From Methylobacterium goesingense (GTDB lineage Bacteria > Pseudomonadota > Alphaproteobacteria > Rhizobiales > Beijerinckiaceae): a stretch of 64,000 bases of DNA. Every line of letters starts with the position of its first letter. Position 1 is the first letter of the stretch. Location: assembly GCF_022179225.1 (NCBI RefSeq), contig NZ_BPQL01000014.1:27826-91825 (forward strand). The letters run 5' to 3'. Made by a program: the position numbers and the translations under genes. The notes beneath the pieces were generated by a model. The model was not told the DNA's origin, ran no database searches, and worked only from the letters and a program-made list of their open reading frames with translations. Shown piece after piece: positions 16,878 through 28,160 of the stretch.

Positions 16878-17510
16878 TCAGATGTCGCCGATGGCCCGGC
16901 GCAGCAACGGACCGTCCGGCTCGTCCGGCGATACGAGGCGAAGGCGCGGTCGCTCGGAGGACAGGCGCAGGCGCCGCTCGGCGACGTCGCCGCCAGCCGG
17001 CCGATCCGGATTGCGCTCGCCCTCTTCGAAGGCCCTCAGCGCGGCGCGGCCCCGGCCGAGGCGGGACATCAGGGTTCCGATCGGAATCCCCAGCACGGCG
17101 GCGGCATCCGCGTAGGCCATGCCTTCGAGGGTCACGAGATGGAGTGCGGCGCGCTGCTCCTCCGGCAGGGTGAGGAAGGCGCGGCGGATCTGTGCGAGGC
17201 GGACCTGCGCCTCCTGGGAGGGCGGCGTCACCTCCTCGCTCATCTGCACGAGGGCATCGGCGTGGCGGGCCTCGACGCGCTTGCGGCGCTGCTCGTCGAT
17301 GAAGACGTTGTGCAGGACCGTCATCATCCAGGTCCGCAGATTGGTGTTCGGTCGCGAGGCCTGGCCCGATTCGAGGGCACGCACCAGGGCATCGTGAACG
17401 AGGTCATCGGCCCGCAGGGTGTCCCGCGTCAGGGCGCGCGCGTAGCGCCGCAGCGGAACGAGCAGGTCGACGATGGAGGCGGCACCGGGCCGGTTCGGTT
17501 CGGTCGTCAT
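16878..17510 (-). CDS. ECF-type RNA polymerase sigma factor
   Basis: The 210-residue protein starts at ATG 17510 (MTTEPNRPGAASIVDLLVPL). Sigma region 2 is seen at about residues 15-85 (YARALTRDTLRADDLVHDAL; NLRTWMMTVLHNVFIDEQRR), and region 4 at about 118-170 (LPEEQRAALHLVTLEGMAYADAAAVLGIPIGTLMSRLGRGRAALR). The C-terminal 40 residues are an Arg/Asp-rich extension. It pairs with the anti-sigma gene just downstream. A longer start at 17573 is possible but lacks family support. An 18-nt tandem repeat lies 40 bases upstream. Confidence 0.92.
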   Translation of the reverse strand: MTTEPNRPGAASIVDLLVPLRRYARALTRDTLRADDLVHDALVRALESGQASRPNTNLRTWMMTVLHNVFIDEQRRKRVEARHADALVQMSEEVTPPSQEAQVRLAQIRRAFLTLPEEQRAALHLVTLEGMAYADAAAVLGIPIGTLMSRLGRGRAALRAFEEGERNPDRPAGGDVAERRLRLSSERPRLRLVSPDEPDGPLLRRAIGDI

Positions 17511-17549
17511 AGTTGGGTCAACGTCCGGCCCCCGTCCTTTAATCCCCTC

Positions 17550-17621
17550 GCGCGCGGGAGATCTCGCGCGCACGAGACCTTGGGCGCGCGAGATCTCGAG
17601 CGCAGGAGACTCGGAAGTTTG
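17550..17621. repeat. 18-nt tandem repeat between patatin and sigma genes
   Basis: Four 18-nt units start at 17550, 17568, 17586 and 17604, with consensus near GCGCGCGAGATCTCGxGC. The array ends 14 bases from the patatin stop and lies 40 bases upstream of the ECF sigma start, in its presumed leader. Confidence 0.7.
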
Positions 17622-17635
17622 ACGCGGATTCCGGT

Positions 17636-18760
17636 TCAGCGATAGGTCGCCTCAAGGTCGAGCGTGCAGGTACGGCCGATCTGCTCGTAGTTCTCCGCGA
17701 TCCAGGCCTGCGCTGCGCCGCGGCCCTTGTCGCGCAGGCGCTCGAACACCCGCCAACGGGCGTCGAGGCGCGAGGAAGCCTGGTACTCGTCGAGGGCGCC
17801 GGTGCCGTCGATCCGGTGGACGTACTGGGACTTGTACTCGCCCCGGCCCAGCACGCCCTCCTTGATCAGGTGGTCGACGAAATCGATGGCGCGCAGTTCG
17901 CGCATCAGGTTGGCATTGAAGGTGATCTCGTTGAGCCGATCCTGGATCTCCTGGGGCGTGCGTGGGGTCTCGCGACGCTCCACCGGGTTGATCTGCACCA
18001 GGACGATGTCGCGGGTCTCGGCGCCGCGATAGAGGGGATAGAGCGGCGGGTTGCCGAGGTAACCGCCATCCCAGTACGGCACGCCGTCGATCTCGACCGC
18101 CTGGAACACGGTGGGCAGGCAGGCGGAGGCCATGAGGTGGTCGACGTTGAGGGACTCGCGCTCGAACACCGCGAGCTTGCCGGTCCAGACATTAGTGGCC
18201 GAGACGAACACGCCGGCCGTCTCGGCCCCGCGCAGGCGCTCGAAATCTACCTGCGCGGCCAGGACCTTGCGCAGGGGATTGTAGTTCAGCGGATTCGACG
18301 TGTAGGGGCTGGTCCGGAACGCCCGGCTCCAGAACTCCACCACGGGGTTGTTCGACCAGAACTCGAACACGCCGCTGAAGGCCTTGCGCTGCGCCGGCCA
18401 GAGATCACCGTCGAGACTGACCTCGCGCCAGAACCGCGCCAGGGCCCGGCGGGCGCCCTCGGGCCCGTCCTCGAGCCAGCCGTCGACCATCACGACCGCG
18501 TTCATGGCGCCCGCGCTCGCCCCCGTGATCGCCTCGAAGCCCAGGCGTCCGTCCTCGATCAGCGCGTCGAGGACGCCCCAGGTGAAGGCGCCGTGCGCGC
18601 CGCCGCCCTGGAGCGCCAGCGCCACCGTCTTCTCCGCCCGCGGCCCCGCCATGACGCGTGTGCCCGGGGAGGGCTGCATCGGCAGGTCGTGTTCGACCGG
18701 AACGTCGATGAGCGAATCGACCGGCGGTTCCTGTTGCGGATCGAGCATGCTGATCTCCAA
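17636..18760 (-). CDS. Patatin-like phospholipase family protein
   Basis: The 374-residue protein carries the full patatin signature: oxyanion loop LALQGGGAHGAFTWGVLDAL (about residue 52), nucleophile elbow ITGASAGAMNAVVM with Ser in GxSxG (about residue 81), and the catalytic Asp in YWDGGYLGNPPLYPL (about residue 226). No signal peptide is visible, so it is a cytosolic Ser-Asp lipid acyl hydrolase. Homologues in poly-hydroxybutyrate-storing alphaproteobacteria are sometimes granule-associated, but nothing here shows that. Start ATG 18760 (MEISMLDPQQEPP) is preceded by GGAGATC. Confidence 0.9.
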   Translation of the reverse strand: MEISMLDPQQEPPVDSLIDVPVEHDLPMQPSPGTRVMAGPRAEKTVALALQGGGAHGAFTWGVLDALIEDGRLGFEAITGASAGAMNAVVMVDGWLEDGPEGARRALARFWREVSLDGDLWPAQRKAFSGVFEFWSNNPVVEFWSRAFRTSPYTSNPLNYNPLRKVLAAQVDFERLRGAETAGVFVSATNVWTGKLAVFERESLNVDHLMASACLPTVFQAVEIDGVPYWDGGYLGNPPLYPLYRGAETRDIVLVQINPVERRETPRTPQEIQDRLNEITFNANLMRELRAIDFVDHLIKEGVLGRGEYKSQYVHRIDGTGALDEYQASSRLDARWRVFERLRDKGRGAAQAWIAENYEQIGRTCTLDLEATYR

Positions 18761-19101
18761 AGTTTATGCTGCATCGCAATATATGATGCCGCAAGGCCAC
18801 AAACAGACCGGAAGATGCAGCGGTTCCCTGTCCCGTGCGCAGCCCTGCCCCCCGGACGGCCCCGAAAACTCGACATCGCCGCGCAGATGGGACATGGGAA
18901 GAGCCGAGTACGATCCAGCGCTCGCTCGCGCCCTCCGGCCCGTCCGGTGACGCAGCGGGCTTGACGCCCGCCCGCCGTCATCTCAGCTAAACGATCGAGG
19001 GCGTATTGTTTGCGGCATCGGAACGCCGTCACCCGGCCCGAACCGGCCCGGTCGGCGGCTCACCGTCGCCGACGGACGTTCCTCGGAGCGCACAGTCAAC
19101 G
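18761..19101. other. Divergent promoter region, patatin / ispG
   Basis: No gene is seen. Next to the patatin gene is an A+T-rich stretch (18765-18800) containing CAATATATGATG, a likely promoter for that gene. On the ispG side, TTGACG at 18961-18966 followed after 17-18 bases by AGCTAA is a possible -35/-10 pair about 115 bases before the start. No riboswitch or tRNA was recognised. Confidence 0.45.
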
Positions 19102-20409
<1,308 letters not shown>

Positions 20410-20607
20410 CCCTCGGGCGCAGCGTCAGCCATGCCAGAACGGCCGCCTCGATCCAGGTTGCCGTTCTCTCATGCTGCGCCGCATGATAGCGTGAATGCAA
20501 CCGTCCCCCGCCGGCCGACTTCGTCGGGTCCGGCCCCGGCGTTCCCGCGCGCGGCCTGAAGCCGTGCCGCGAGACGTTGGGCTCGCAACGAGCCTCGATC
20601 GAGCCGA

Positions 20608-22560
20608 ATGACGCAGACCGCCCCTTCGAGCGCGCCCGCCGCCAAATCCGAGGGAGCCGGGAGCCCACCCCCCATCGCCGACGGGGCCGCCGAAACCGCG
20701 CGCGCCCACGCGCCGGCGAGCCTCTGGACCCTCGTCCTCGGCTCCATCGGCGTCGTCTACGGCGATATCGGGACGAGCCCGCTCTACGCCTTCCGCGAAG
20801 CCCTGGTCTCGGCCCGCGCCGACGGCATCCTGCTGCGCGAGGAGGTCCTCGGGGTCGCCTCGCTGATCCTGTGGGCGCTCGTCCTCATCGTCACCATCAA
20901 GTACGTCGTCATCCTGATGCGGATGGACAACAACGGCGAGGGCGGCATCCTCTCGCTGATGGCGCTCGCCCGTACGGCGCTCGGCGGCTCCCGGGTGGTG
21001 TTCATGTTCGGCCTGCTCGGGGCCTCGCTGTTCTACGGCGACGCCATCATCACGCCGGCGATCTCGGTGCTCTCGGCGGTGGAGGGCCTGAAGCTCGTCA
21101 CCCCGGCCTTCGAAGCCTACGTGCTGCCGATCACCATCGCGATCATCGTGCCGCTGTTCCTCATCCAGGTGCGGGGCACCAGCAAGGTGGCGTCGTTCTT
21201 CGGGCCCGTCATGGCGGTGTGGTTCGCCGCCATGGCCCTGGCCGCCCTGCCCCACATCATCACCAACACCGACGTGTTCTGGGCGCTGAACCCCTACTAC
21301 GCGGTGCATTACCTGCTCGGGCACGGCACCGGCGCCCTGGTGGCGCTCGGGGCGGTGTTCCTGGCGGTAACGGGGGCCGAGGCGCTGTTCGCCGATCTCG
21401 GGCATTTCGGGCGCCGGCCGATCCAGATCGCCTGGCTCGGCCTCGTCGGCCCCTGCCTCGTCCTGAATTATTTCGGCCAGGCGGCCCTCGTTCTTTCGAA
21501 GCCCGACACCACCGATCCGTTCTTCCAGCTCGTACCCGAATGGGGCCTGCTGCCGATGGTGCTGCTCGCCACCGCCGCCACCGTCACGGCGAGCCAGGCC
21601 GTCATCACCGGCGCCTTCTCGCTGTCGCGCCAGGCGATCCAGCTCGGCCTGCTGCCGCGCCTGGAGATCCGCCACACCTCCGAATCGCATTCGGGCCAGA
21701 TCTACCTGCCGCAGATCAACGCCCTGCTCATGATCGGCGTCGTGATCCTGGCCGTGCTGTTCCGCTCCTCGGCGGCCCTGGCCTCGGCCTACGGCATCGC
21801 CGTGACGGGCACGATGCTGATCACCGCGAGCCTCGCCTTCCTGGTGCTGTGGAAGACCTGGAAATGGTCGCCCTGGGCCGCCGGCCTCGCGATCCTGCCC
21901 TTCGCGGCGGTGGAGTTCCTGTTCCTGCTGTCGAACATGCTGAAGGTGTTCGAGGGCGGCTACGTGCCCCTGCTCTTCGCGGGCGCCCTGATCGTCATGA
22001 TGTGGACCTGGGTGCGCGGCGTCGGCATCCTCATCAACAAGACACGCAAGACTGACGTGCCGCTGATCGAACTCGTCGGCATGCTGGAGAAGAGCCCGCC
22101 GCACCACGTGCGCGGCACCGCCGTGTTCCTGACGAGCGACCCCTACATCGCGCCGGCCGCCCTGCTGCACAATCTCAAGCACAACAAGGTGCTGCACGAG
22201 AAGAACGTGGTGCTCACCGTCGAGACCGTGGACACCCCCCGGGCCGCCGAGGCCGACCGCATCCACATCGAGCCGATCGGCCCGCACTTCCACAAGGTCG
22301 TGATGAAGTTCGGCTACATGGAGACGCCGAACATCCCCCGGACCCTGACGCTGCTGCGCAAGCAGGGCTTCAAGTTCGACATCATGGCGACATCGTTCTT
22401 CCTGTCCCGCCGCTCGATCCGCCCGGCCGCCCATTCGGGCATGCCGCTGTGGCAGGACCGGATCTTCATCACGCTCGCCAAGAACGCCAACGACGCCACG
22501 GACTTCTTCCAGATCCCCACCGGCCGCGTGGTGGAGGTGGGAACCCAGGTGACGGTGTAG
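20608..22560 (+). CDS. kup: Low-affinity potassium uptake protein Kup
   Basis: The 650-residue K+/H+ symporter has about twelve transmembrane helices and a cytoplasmic C-terminal domain of about 190 residues. The N-terminal signature [23 protein letters not shown] is complete. Further conserved blocks are [30 protein letters not shown] and [22 protein letters not shown]. The C terminus has [28 protein letters not shown], which is standard. Start ATG 20608 is followed by a short Ala-rich leader. A 6-bp stem TCATGC/GCATGA lies in the gap at about 20468-20485; its role is unknown. Confidence 0.97.
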   Translation: MTQTAPSSAPAAKSEGAGSPPPIADGAAETARAHAPASLWTLVLGSIGVVYGDIGTSPLYAFREALVSARADGILLREEVLGVASLILWALVLIVTIKYVVILMRMDNNGEGGILSLMALARTALGGSRVVFMFGLLGASLFYGDAIITPAISVLSAVEGLKLVTPAFEAYVLPITIAIIVPLFLIQVRGTSKVASFFGPVMAVWFAAMALAALPHIITNTDVFWALNPYYAVHYLLGHGTGALVALGAVFLAVTGAEALFADLGHFGRRPIQIAWLGLVGPCLVLNYFGQAALVLSKPDTTDPFFQLVPEWGLLPMVLLATAATVTASQAVITGAFSLSRQAIQLGLLPRLEIRHTSESHSGQIYLPQINALLMIGVVILAVLFRSSAALASAYGIAVTGTMLITASLAFLVLWKTWKWSPWAAGLAILPFAAVEFLFLLSNMLKVFEGGYVPLLFAGALIVMMWTWVRGVGILINKTRKTDVPLIELVGMLEKSPPHHVRGTAVFLTSDPYIAPAALLHNLKHNKVLHEKNVVLTVETVDTPRAAEADRIHIEPIGPHFHKVVMKFGYMETPNIPRTLTLLRKQGFKFDIMATSFFLSRRSIRPAAHSGMPLWQDRIFITLAKNANDATDFFQIPTGRVVEVGTQVTV

Positions 22561-22639
22561 GAACCCGATCCGGGACGACACCCGCCACGCGGATCGGCCC
22601 CGGGTCCATCGGCGCGCCTGAGCGTCCGGGGCTTTGCCG

Positions 22640-22906
22640 TCAGGCGACGCGACGCGGGGTCTCGAGACCACCGCGCAGCGCCAGATCGACGGGCGCGTCG
22701 AGGACCGGCAACGGTGCGGACAGCCGATGCGAGGGGCGCGCGTAATAGGCCCGGAGCAGCGTGGTGCGCTCGCGCAGATGGGCTTCGAGGCGATCGCTCA
22801 AGCGTCCCACCGGACCCGTCAGCGCGTCGAAGCCGGCGGTGAGCGCGTGGACGACCGCGCGCAGGCCGGCTGCGGACAGGTGGGCGACCGGGCGAAGGAC
22901 ATTCAT
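22640..22906 (-). CDS. Hypothetical 88-residue protein
   Basis: The start at ATG 22906 (MNVLRPVAHLSAAGLRAVVH) follows an AGCAGG ribosome-binding site. The protein is mostly helical by appearance, with amphipathic stretches ALTAGFDALTGPVGRLSDRL and EAHLRERTTLLRAYYARPSH, and has no signal peptide. It is convergent with kup. The frame remains open upstream to 23083, but that part lacks protein character. No family was recognised. Confidence 0.5.
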   Translation of the reverse strand: MNVLRPVAHLSAAGLRAVVHALTAGFDALTGPVGRLSDRLEAHLRERTTLLRAYYARPSHRLSAPLPVLDAPVDLALRGGLETPRRVA

Positions 22907-23089
22907 GGCGACCTGCTGTGTTCGAAGGGGCAGGACCTGACATAGCGCAGCGTCCGCCACGGCCTCCGCGACCGAAAGCGGCACGCGGTGCTGGGGAACC
23001 ACCCTCGCGAAACGATCCGCTCCGCGCCGGTTCGACCGGGTCCGAGGCTCAGGGGCGTCCGCGATCGGACGCGGAACCCGCAAGGCGGC

Positions 23090-23932
23090 TCACGGCCTCG
23101 GCAGATTGAGAACCGTCGGCGGAATGATCGGCTGCGGCGCCAGGGCGGCGGGCGTCATGGCAACGCGGCTACGCGGGGGCGTCGTCCGAGCCACCGCGGC
23201 AGGCTTCGGTTCGGCCGCGACCCGCGCCGTGCGAACCGGCTCCGCACGATGAACAGCCGCCGGGGGCGCCTGGATGGGCGCGGCCTGTGGCGGGGCGGGA
23301 TCGACTCTGGGTGGGACAGGAGCCGCCACTGGTACCACCGGCGCCACGGGCATCATCGGTATCGCGGTGGGTTCAGCGGAGGCGAAGGCCAGGGCAACCG
23401 GGGGCGCGGCCTGCTCCACCGCGCCGGGCTTGCGCTTCTCGTAGAAGGCGTTGCCGCCCGCCACCGCGACGTAGTGCATGTTGTTGTAGGGGAAGCGCAG
23501 GCCGGCGGTGTGGAAGTACATGGCCCGGCCGACCTTGGGATGGCGCTGGCCGTCGAGCACCGCGTCCGCCACCTCGGCGACCTTCTGGAGTTCCCTGCCT
23601 TCCATCTTCCGCGTCAGCACGCCGGGGGCGAACTGCCGGGGCTGACCCACGACGGCGCAGATCCCGCCATTCGGGAAGGCTGCCGCTTCGAGCCGGTTCA
23701 TCACCACCGTTCCGACGGCGAGGAGGCCTTCCGGGTCGCTGCGGTTCGACTCGAAGTACATGGCCCGGCCGAGGCAGTCCCGCTCCTCGTCGGTGGCAGC
23801 AATCGCCTTGGCGGCCAGCGTCGAACCCGTGGCGTTGGGATTCCCCGCATAGGTGTTGCAACCGGCGAGACCGGGAACAACCAGGAGAAGGCCCAGCAGA
23901 GGCAGCGTCGTCGCCGATCGGGTGTCCTGCAT
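23090..23932 (-). CDS. Cell-wall hydrolase (SleB-like Hydrolase_2 domain) lipoprotein
   Basis: The 280-residue precursor starts at ATG 23932 with a lipoprotein signal (LLLVVPGLAGC, lipid-modified Cys near residue 25). The Hydrolase_2/SleB fold follows at about residues 45-165: CLGRAMYFESNRSDPEGLLAVGTVVMNRL contains the catalytic Glu of YFES, then VVGQPRQFAPGV and FHTAGLRFPYNNMHYVAVAGGNAFY. Such domains are lytic-transglycosylase-like enzymes acting on peptidoglycan. The C-terminal 110 residues are a Pro/Ala/Val-rich tail. It would act in the periplasm attached to a membrane. Confidence 0.88.
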   Translation of the reverse strand: MQDTRSATTLPLLGLLLVVPGLAGCNTYAGNPNATGSTLAAKAIAATDEERDCLGRAMYFESNRSDPEGLLAVGTVVMNRLEAAAFPNGGICAVVGQPRQFAPGVLTRKMEGRELQKVAEVADAVLDGQRHPKVGRAMYFHTAGLRFPYNNMHYVAVAGGNAFYEKRKPGAVEQAAPPVALAFASAEPTAIPMMPVAPVVPVAAPVPPRVDPAPPQAAPIQAPPAAVHRAEPVRTARVAAEPKPAAVARTTPPRSRVAMTPAALAPQPIIPPTVLNLPRP

Positions 23933-24026
23933 GCCGCCTCGCCTCAATCCCTCAAGCGTATCCATATGGATTGCCGGCCAAATGGGTTCGTTTTCGGGCA
24001 AGCGCGGCTTTTTGCGGGCGCCGGGC

Positions 24027-24449
24027 TCAGGCCTCGCGCTCGTAGCGGAAGGCGTCGGCCACGCGCGGCATGCCGATATGATCGTAGAAGGTGACGGCGT
24101 CGGGGGCGGCCGTGAGCAGCAGCGAGGCCTCGCGCCCGACTGCCGCGCGGGTGGCACCGATGAGGCCCTGGCCGACCTTCAGCCCCTGCGCCGAGCGGCA
24201 CACGGCCAGATCCGAGAGGTAGGCGCAGAAGCTGAAATCCGTGAGCGTGCGCGCCACGCCCACCAGCACGCCGTCCCGGCGGGCGGTGACGACGAGGTCG
24301 GCCTGTGCCAGCATCTGCCCGAGACGCACGAGATCGTCGGCCGGGCGACGGGCGGCGAGCCCCGATTCCACGAGGACGCGGCGGAACTCCGCCACGTCGA
24401 GGTCCGGCTCGATGCCGTAGGTGATCTGGATTTGGGCGGGTTGGCCCAT
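24027..24449 (-). CDS. GNAT-family N-acetyltransferase
   Basis: The 140-residue protein shows the GNAT order: DLVVTARRDGVLVGVARTLTD (strands 2-3), FCAYLSDLAVCRSAQGLKVGQGLIGATRAAVG (acetyl-CoA pyrophosphate loop, here QGLKVGQGL), and APDAVTFYDHIGM at the C terminus. The substrate is unknown. Its ATG (24449) lies only two bases after the secA stop on the same strand, so it is co-transcribed with secA and probably translationally coupled. Confidence 0.88.
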   Translation of the reverse strand: MGQPAQIQITYGIEPDLDVAEFRRVLVESGLAARRPADDLVRLGQMLAQADLVVTARRDGVLVGVARTLTDFSFCAYLSDLAVCRSAQGLKVGQGLIGATRAAVGREASLLLTAAPDAVTFYDHIGMPRVADAFRYEREA

Positions 24450-24451
24450 CC

Positions 24452-27346
24452 TCAGACCGTCAGGGTGCCGTGGCAGTGCTTGTACTTCTTACCGGAGCCG
24501 CAGGGGCACGGCTCGTTGCGGCCGACCCGGCCCCAAGTGCCGGCATCCTGCGGGTCGCGCTCGAGAACGGCGGTGTCGGTCGCCATCTCGCGGGCGGCAT
24601 AGCCGTAGGCGGGGCCTGCCCCGCCGTCGCTGCCCGTGCCGATCCGGCTCATCTCGTTCTCGCCGGTGACAGGGTCGAGGTGCTGGGCGAACATCGGCGG
24701 CAGGGTGGCCTGGGAGAACGGATCGGCCGTCCCGTCGGCCGGCGCCTCGTCGTACATGATCTCGATGCGCGAGAGCTGCTGCGTCACCTGCTCGCGCAGG
24801 GCGGAGACGAGGCCGTTGAAGAGGTCGAAGGCCTCGGACTTGTACTCGTTGAGGGGGTCGCGCTGGGCGACGCCGCGCCAGCCCACCACCTGGCGCAGGT
24901 GGTCGAGGGTGACGAGGTGCTCGCGCCAGAGGTGGTCGAGGGTCTGCAGAAGCACCTGCTTCTCGACGTAGGTCATCACCTCGGGCGTGTTCTTCTCGAC
25001 GCGCACGCCGTAGGCCTCGTCCGCCGACTGGCGCAGGCGGTCGCGCATCTCCTCGTCGGCGATGCCCTCCTCCTTGGCCCAGTCCTCCACCGGCACGTCG
25101 AGGTTGAGCACCGTCTGGACCCGCTCGCGCAGGCCCTCGATGTCCCACTGCTCGGCATAGGCGTTCTCGGGCACGTGCACGGCCACGAGGTCGTCGACCA
25201 CGCCGTGGCGCATTTCGTCCACGGTCTCGCGCACGCTCTCCTGACCCATGAAGTCACGCCGCTGCTCGAACACGACCTTGCGCTGGTCGTTCATGACGTT
25301 GTCGTACTTGAGCACGTTCTTGCGCATGTCGAAGTTGCGCGCCTCGACCTTCTGCTGCGCTTTCTCGATCGCCTTGTTGATCCAGGGATGGATGATCGCC
25401 TCGCCCTGCTCCAGGCCGAGGCGGGTCAGCATGCCGTCCATGCGGTCGGAGCCGAAGATCCGCATCAGGTCGTCTTGGAGCGACAGGTAGAACTTCGAGC
25501 GGCCGGGATCGCCCTGGCGGCCGGAGCGGCCGCGCAGCTGGTTGTCGATGCGGCGGGATTCGTGGCGCTCGGTGCCGATGATGTAGAGGCCGCCCGGCAG
25601 CGCCTTCTTGCGACCCGCCTCCGGGTCGGCGGGCTCGCCCGAGGCCAGCACCTTGGCGCGGTTCTCGTCGATCTCGGCCTTGATCGCCGCGATGGCGGCC
25701 GCGCGCTCAGGGCCCTCGGCCACGCCCGCGAGTTCCTTCTCGACGCGCATCTCGACGTTGCCGCCGAGTTTGATGTCGGTGCCGCGCCCGGCCATGTTCG
25801 TCGCGATGGTAATGGCGCCGGGCACGCCGGCCTCGGCGACGATGTAGGCCTCCTGCTCGTGGAAGCGTGCGTTGAGCACGGCGAAGCGCTTCGTCACCCG
25901 GCCCTCGCGGGCGGCGGCGTAGACGTCCGTCAGCGCGTTCGGGTCCGAGTAGTCGAGCTGGGTGAAGCCGGACTTCAGCAGCATCTCGGCCAAGTGCTGC
26001 GACTTCTCGATGGAGCCGGTGCCGACCAGGATCGGCTGGTGACGCGCATGCGCCTTCTCGATCTCGGCGATGATGCCGACGTACTTCTCGTCCACCGTCC
26101 GGTAGACTTCGTCGTCCTCGTCGACGCGCTCGACCGCCTTGTTGGTCGGGATGTCGACCACTTCGAGCTTGTAGATCTCGGCGAACTCGTCGGCCTCCGT
26201 CGAGGCGGTGCCGGTCATGCCGGCGAGCTTCGAATAGAGGCGGAAGTAGTTCTGGAAGGTGATCGAGGCGAGCGTCTGGTTCTCGGGCTGGATCGTGACC
26301 CGCTCCTTGGCCTCCAGCGCCTGATGCAGCCCTTCCGAGTAGCGCCGGCCCTGCATCATGCGGCCGGTGAACTCGTCGATGATCACCACCTCGTCGTTCT
26401 TGACGATGTAGTCCTTGTCCAGGGTGAACAGGGTGTGGGCGCGCAAGGCCAGGTTGACGTGGTGGACCAGGGAGACGTTGTGCGCGTCGTAGAGGTCGCC
26501 GTCCTTCAGCAGGTCCGCGCCGCGCAGGAGGTCCTCCACGAATTCGTTGCCGCTCTCGGTCAGCGAGACCGTGCGCTGCTTCTCGTCGAGATCGTAATGC
26601 TCGCGCTCCAGATGCGGCATCAGGGCGTCGACCGAGACGTACAACTCGGAGCGGTCATCCACCGGGCCCGAGATGATGAGCGGCGTGCGCGCTTCGTCGA
26701 TCAGGATGGAGTCGACCTCGTCGACGATCGCGTAGTTGTGTCCCCGCTGCGAAAGCTGGGACAGCTCGTACTTCATGTTGTCGCGCAGGTAATCGAACCC
26801 GAACTCGTTATTCGTGCCGTAGGTGATGTCGCAGGCGTAGGCTTCCTTGCGCTGGCCATCGTCGAGGCCGTGCACGATGGTGCCGACGGAGAGCCCGAGG
26901 AAACGGTAGACCCGGCCCATCCACTCGGCGTCGCGGGCGGCGAGGTAGTCGTTCACCGTGACCACGTGGACGCCGAGGCCCGACAGCGCGTTGAGGTAGA
27001 CCGGCAGGGTCGCCACCAGGGTCTTACCCTCGCCGGTGCGCATCTCGGCGATGCCGCTCTCGTGGAGCACCATGCCGCCGATCATCTGCACGTCGAAGTG
27101 GCGCTGCCCGAGCACGCGCTTGGCCGCCTCGCGGACCGTGGCGAAGGCCGGCACGAGGATGTCGTCGAGGCTCTTGCCGGCAGCGAGCTCGGCCTTCAGC
27201 ATGTCGGTGCGGGCGCGCAGGTCGTCGTCCGAGAGCGCGGCGATCTCGGGCTCCAGGGCGTTGATCTCGGCCACACGGGGACGATAGCCCTTCACGCGCC
27301 GGTCGTTGGACGAGCCGAAAATTTTCTTGGCGAGGGCACCGAGCAT
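24452..27346 (-). CDS. secA: Preprotein translocase ATPase SecA
   Basis: The 964-residue motor ATPase drives proteins through SecYEG. The start at ATG 27346 gives [20 protein letters not shown]. Walker A is [20 protein letters not shown] (about residue 100), Walker B/DEAD region [20 protein letters not shown], helicase motifs [11 protein letters not shown] and [14 protein letters not shown], and [31 protein letters not shown]. The C-terminal zinc finger [15 protein letters not shown], which binds SecB, is intact. The upstream open extension of the frame is not part of the protein. The 229-base upstream gap shows no secM-like gene. Confidence 0.98.
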   Translation of the reverse strand: MLGALAKKIFGSSNDRRVKGYRPRVAEINALEPEIAALSDDDLRARTDMLKAELAAGKSLDDILVPAFATVREAAKRVLGQRHFDVQMIGGMVLHESGIAEMRTGEGKTLVATLPVYLNALSGLGVHVVTVNDYLAARDAEWMGRVYRFLGLSVGTIVHGLDDGQRKEAYACDITYGTNNEFGFDYLRDNMKYELSQLSQRGHNYAIVDEVDSILIDEARTPLIISGPVDDRSELYVSVDALMPHLEREHYDLDEKQRTVSLTESGNEFVEDLLRGADLLKDGDLYDAHNVSLVHHVNLALRAHTLFTLDKDYIVKNDEVVIIDEFTGRMMQGRRYSEGLHQALEAKERVTIQPENQTLASITFQNYFRLYSKLAGMTGTASTEADEFAEIYKLEVVDIPTNKAVERVDEDDEVYRTVDEKYVGIIAEIEKAHARHQPILVGTGSIEKSQHLAEMLLKSGFTQLDYSDPNALTDVYAAAREGRVTKRFAVLNARFHEQEAYIVAEAGVPGAITIATNMAGRGTDIKLGGNVEMRVEKELAGVAEGPERAAAIAAIKAEIDENRAKVLASGEPADPEAGRKKALPGGLYIIGTERHESRRIDNQLRGRSGRQGDPGRSKFYLSLQDDLMRIFGSDRMDGMLTRLGLEQGEAIIHPWINKAIEKAQQKVEARNFDMRKNVLKYDNVMNDQRKVVFEQRRDFMGQESVRETVDEMRHGVVDDLVAVHVPENAYAEQWDIEGLRERVQTVLNLDVPVEDWAKEEGIADEEMRDRLRQSADEAYGVRVEKNTPEVMTYVEKQVLLQTLDHLWREHLVTLDHLRQVVGWRGVAQRDPLNEYKSEAFDLFNGLVSALREQVTQQLSRIEIMYDEAPADGTADPFSQATLPPMFAQHLDPVTGENEMSRIGTGSDGGAGPAYGYAAREMATDTAVLERDPQDAGTWGRVGRNEPCPCGSGKKYKHCHGTLTV

Positions 27347-27575
27347 CGTGAACCTACGGTCGATCGAAAAGTCTGAAGGCGAATGTTGGCCGGGCTTATA
27401 GAGGTAAACACGGCCCCGCGCATCCGAAAGAGCCGGCCCCTGTCGTCGCCTCGCCCCTGGGCGAGAACCGGGGCCTCCATCCGGACACGGAACGGCGAAA
27501 CGGCCGCCGCCCGAAGGGACGGCAGCCTGATCCGACTCGACAAACGCGGCAGCGCCGCGTTTCGATCCCGCACGC

Positions 27576-27890
27576 TCAGTTGATGACGCAGAACCCGGTG
27601 CCGGAGCCGACCACGCGCCGGTTGGCACACCAGGGCTCGGCCGCCCGGACCTCGCGCTGGAGCGGGGCGGGGGCCGTCACGGGCAGGACGGGACGCAGGC
27701 CGGGCTCGCGCGTGGCCTGATCGGAACCGTCGCGGGCTGACGCCACGCCGGCGGCGGCACTGCCCGTGGAGGCCAGCACGAGGCCGCCCCGCGATCCTAC
27801 GCGTCCGCCCCGCCCCCGCGCCTCGGCATCGTCCGCCGCGCCGAGCGCCAGGACGAGCAGGGCGCCGCCGATGACCTGACCGCTCCGCAT
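27576..27890 (-). CDS. Small exported hypothetical protein
   Basis: The 104-residue precursor starts at ATG 27890 ([20 protein letters not shown]), with a signal peptide ending about residue 24 (DAEA). The mature part is Gly/Ala/Arg-rich, with a C-terminal segment [20 protein letters not shown] that holds two cysteines spaced for a disulfide. This C-terminal motif suggests a small periplasmic domain; no family was recognised. It is divergent from the PPIase gene at 28161 and in the same direction as secA. Confidence 0.7.
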   Translation of the reverse strand: MRSGQVIGGALLVLALGAADDAEARGRGGRVGSRGGLVLASTGSAAAGVASARDGSDQATREPGLRPVLPVTAPAPLQREVRAAEPWCANRRVVGSGTGFCVIN

Positions 27891-28160
27891 CGTGATCTCC
27901 CGAGAAGAGAAGGCGGAGCTTAGGCGCGCGGACCTTAACGGCACCTCCCGCGAACTGATCGCAATTGCGCGAAATCGCAGATCCGGTTCAACGGCCGCGC
28001 TTGCCTTCGGTGTGCCCGCACGCCACCTGATAGCGCGGCCAGAATCGCGACGGCTGCCGGCCGCGCTCCCCTCTCGACCGCCCCACGCGAACACCTCCGG
28101 CCGCCAAGAGTCCGGCCGACGAGGGCCGGTCCGACGGGCGGCGCTCCCAAGGACGCCTCG

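Noticed and set aside
18761..19101. tRNA or other structured RNA in the divergent gap
   Set aside because: No cloverleaf arms, TTCGA-type loop or CCA end could be found.
20425..22671. A 748-codon minus-strand frame opposite kup
   Set aside because: The product is His/Gln/Asp/Arg-rich as expected from the complement of a high G+C membrane-protein gene; kup on the other strand is unmistakable.
24470..27376. A 968-codon + strand frame opposite secA
   Set aside because: It is an antisense shadow; SecA is fully conserved on the minus strand.
27347..27575. A secM-like arrest-peptide gene upstream of secA
   Set aside because: The open frame here is Arg/Ser/Pro-rich, lacks a signal peptide and ends inside secA in another frame; secM is not expected in alphaproteobacteria.
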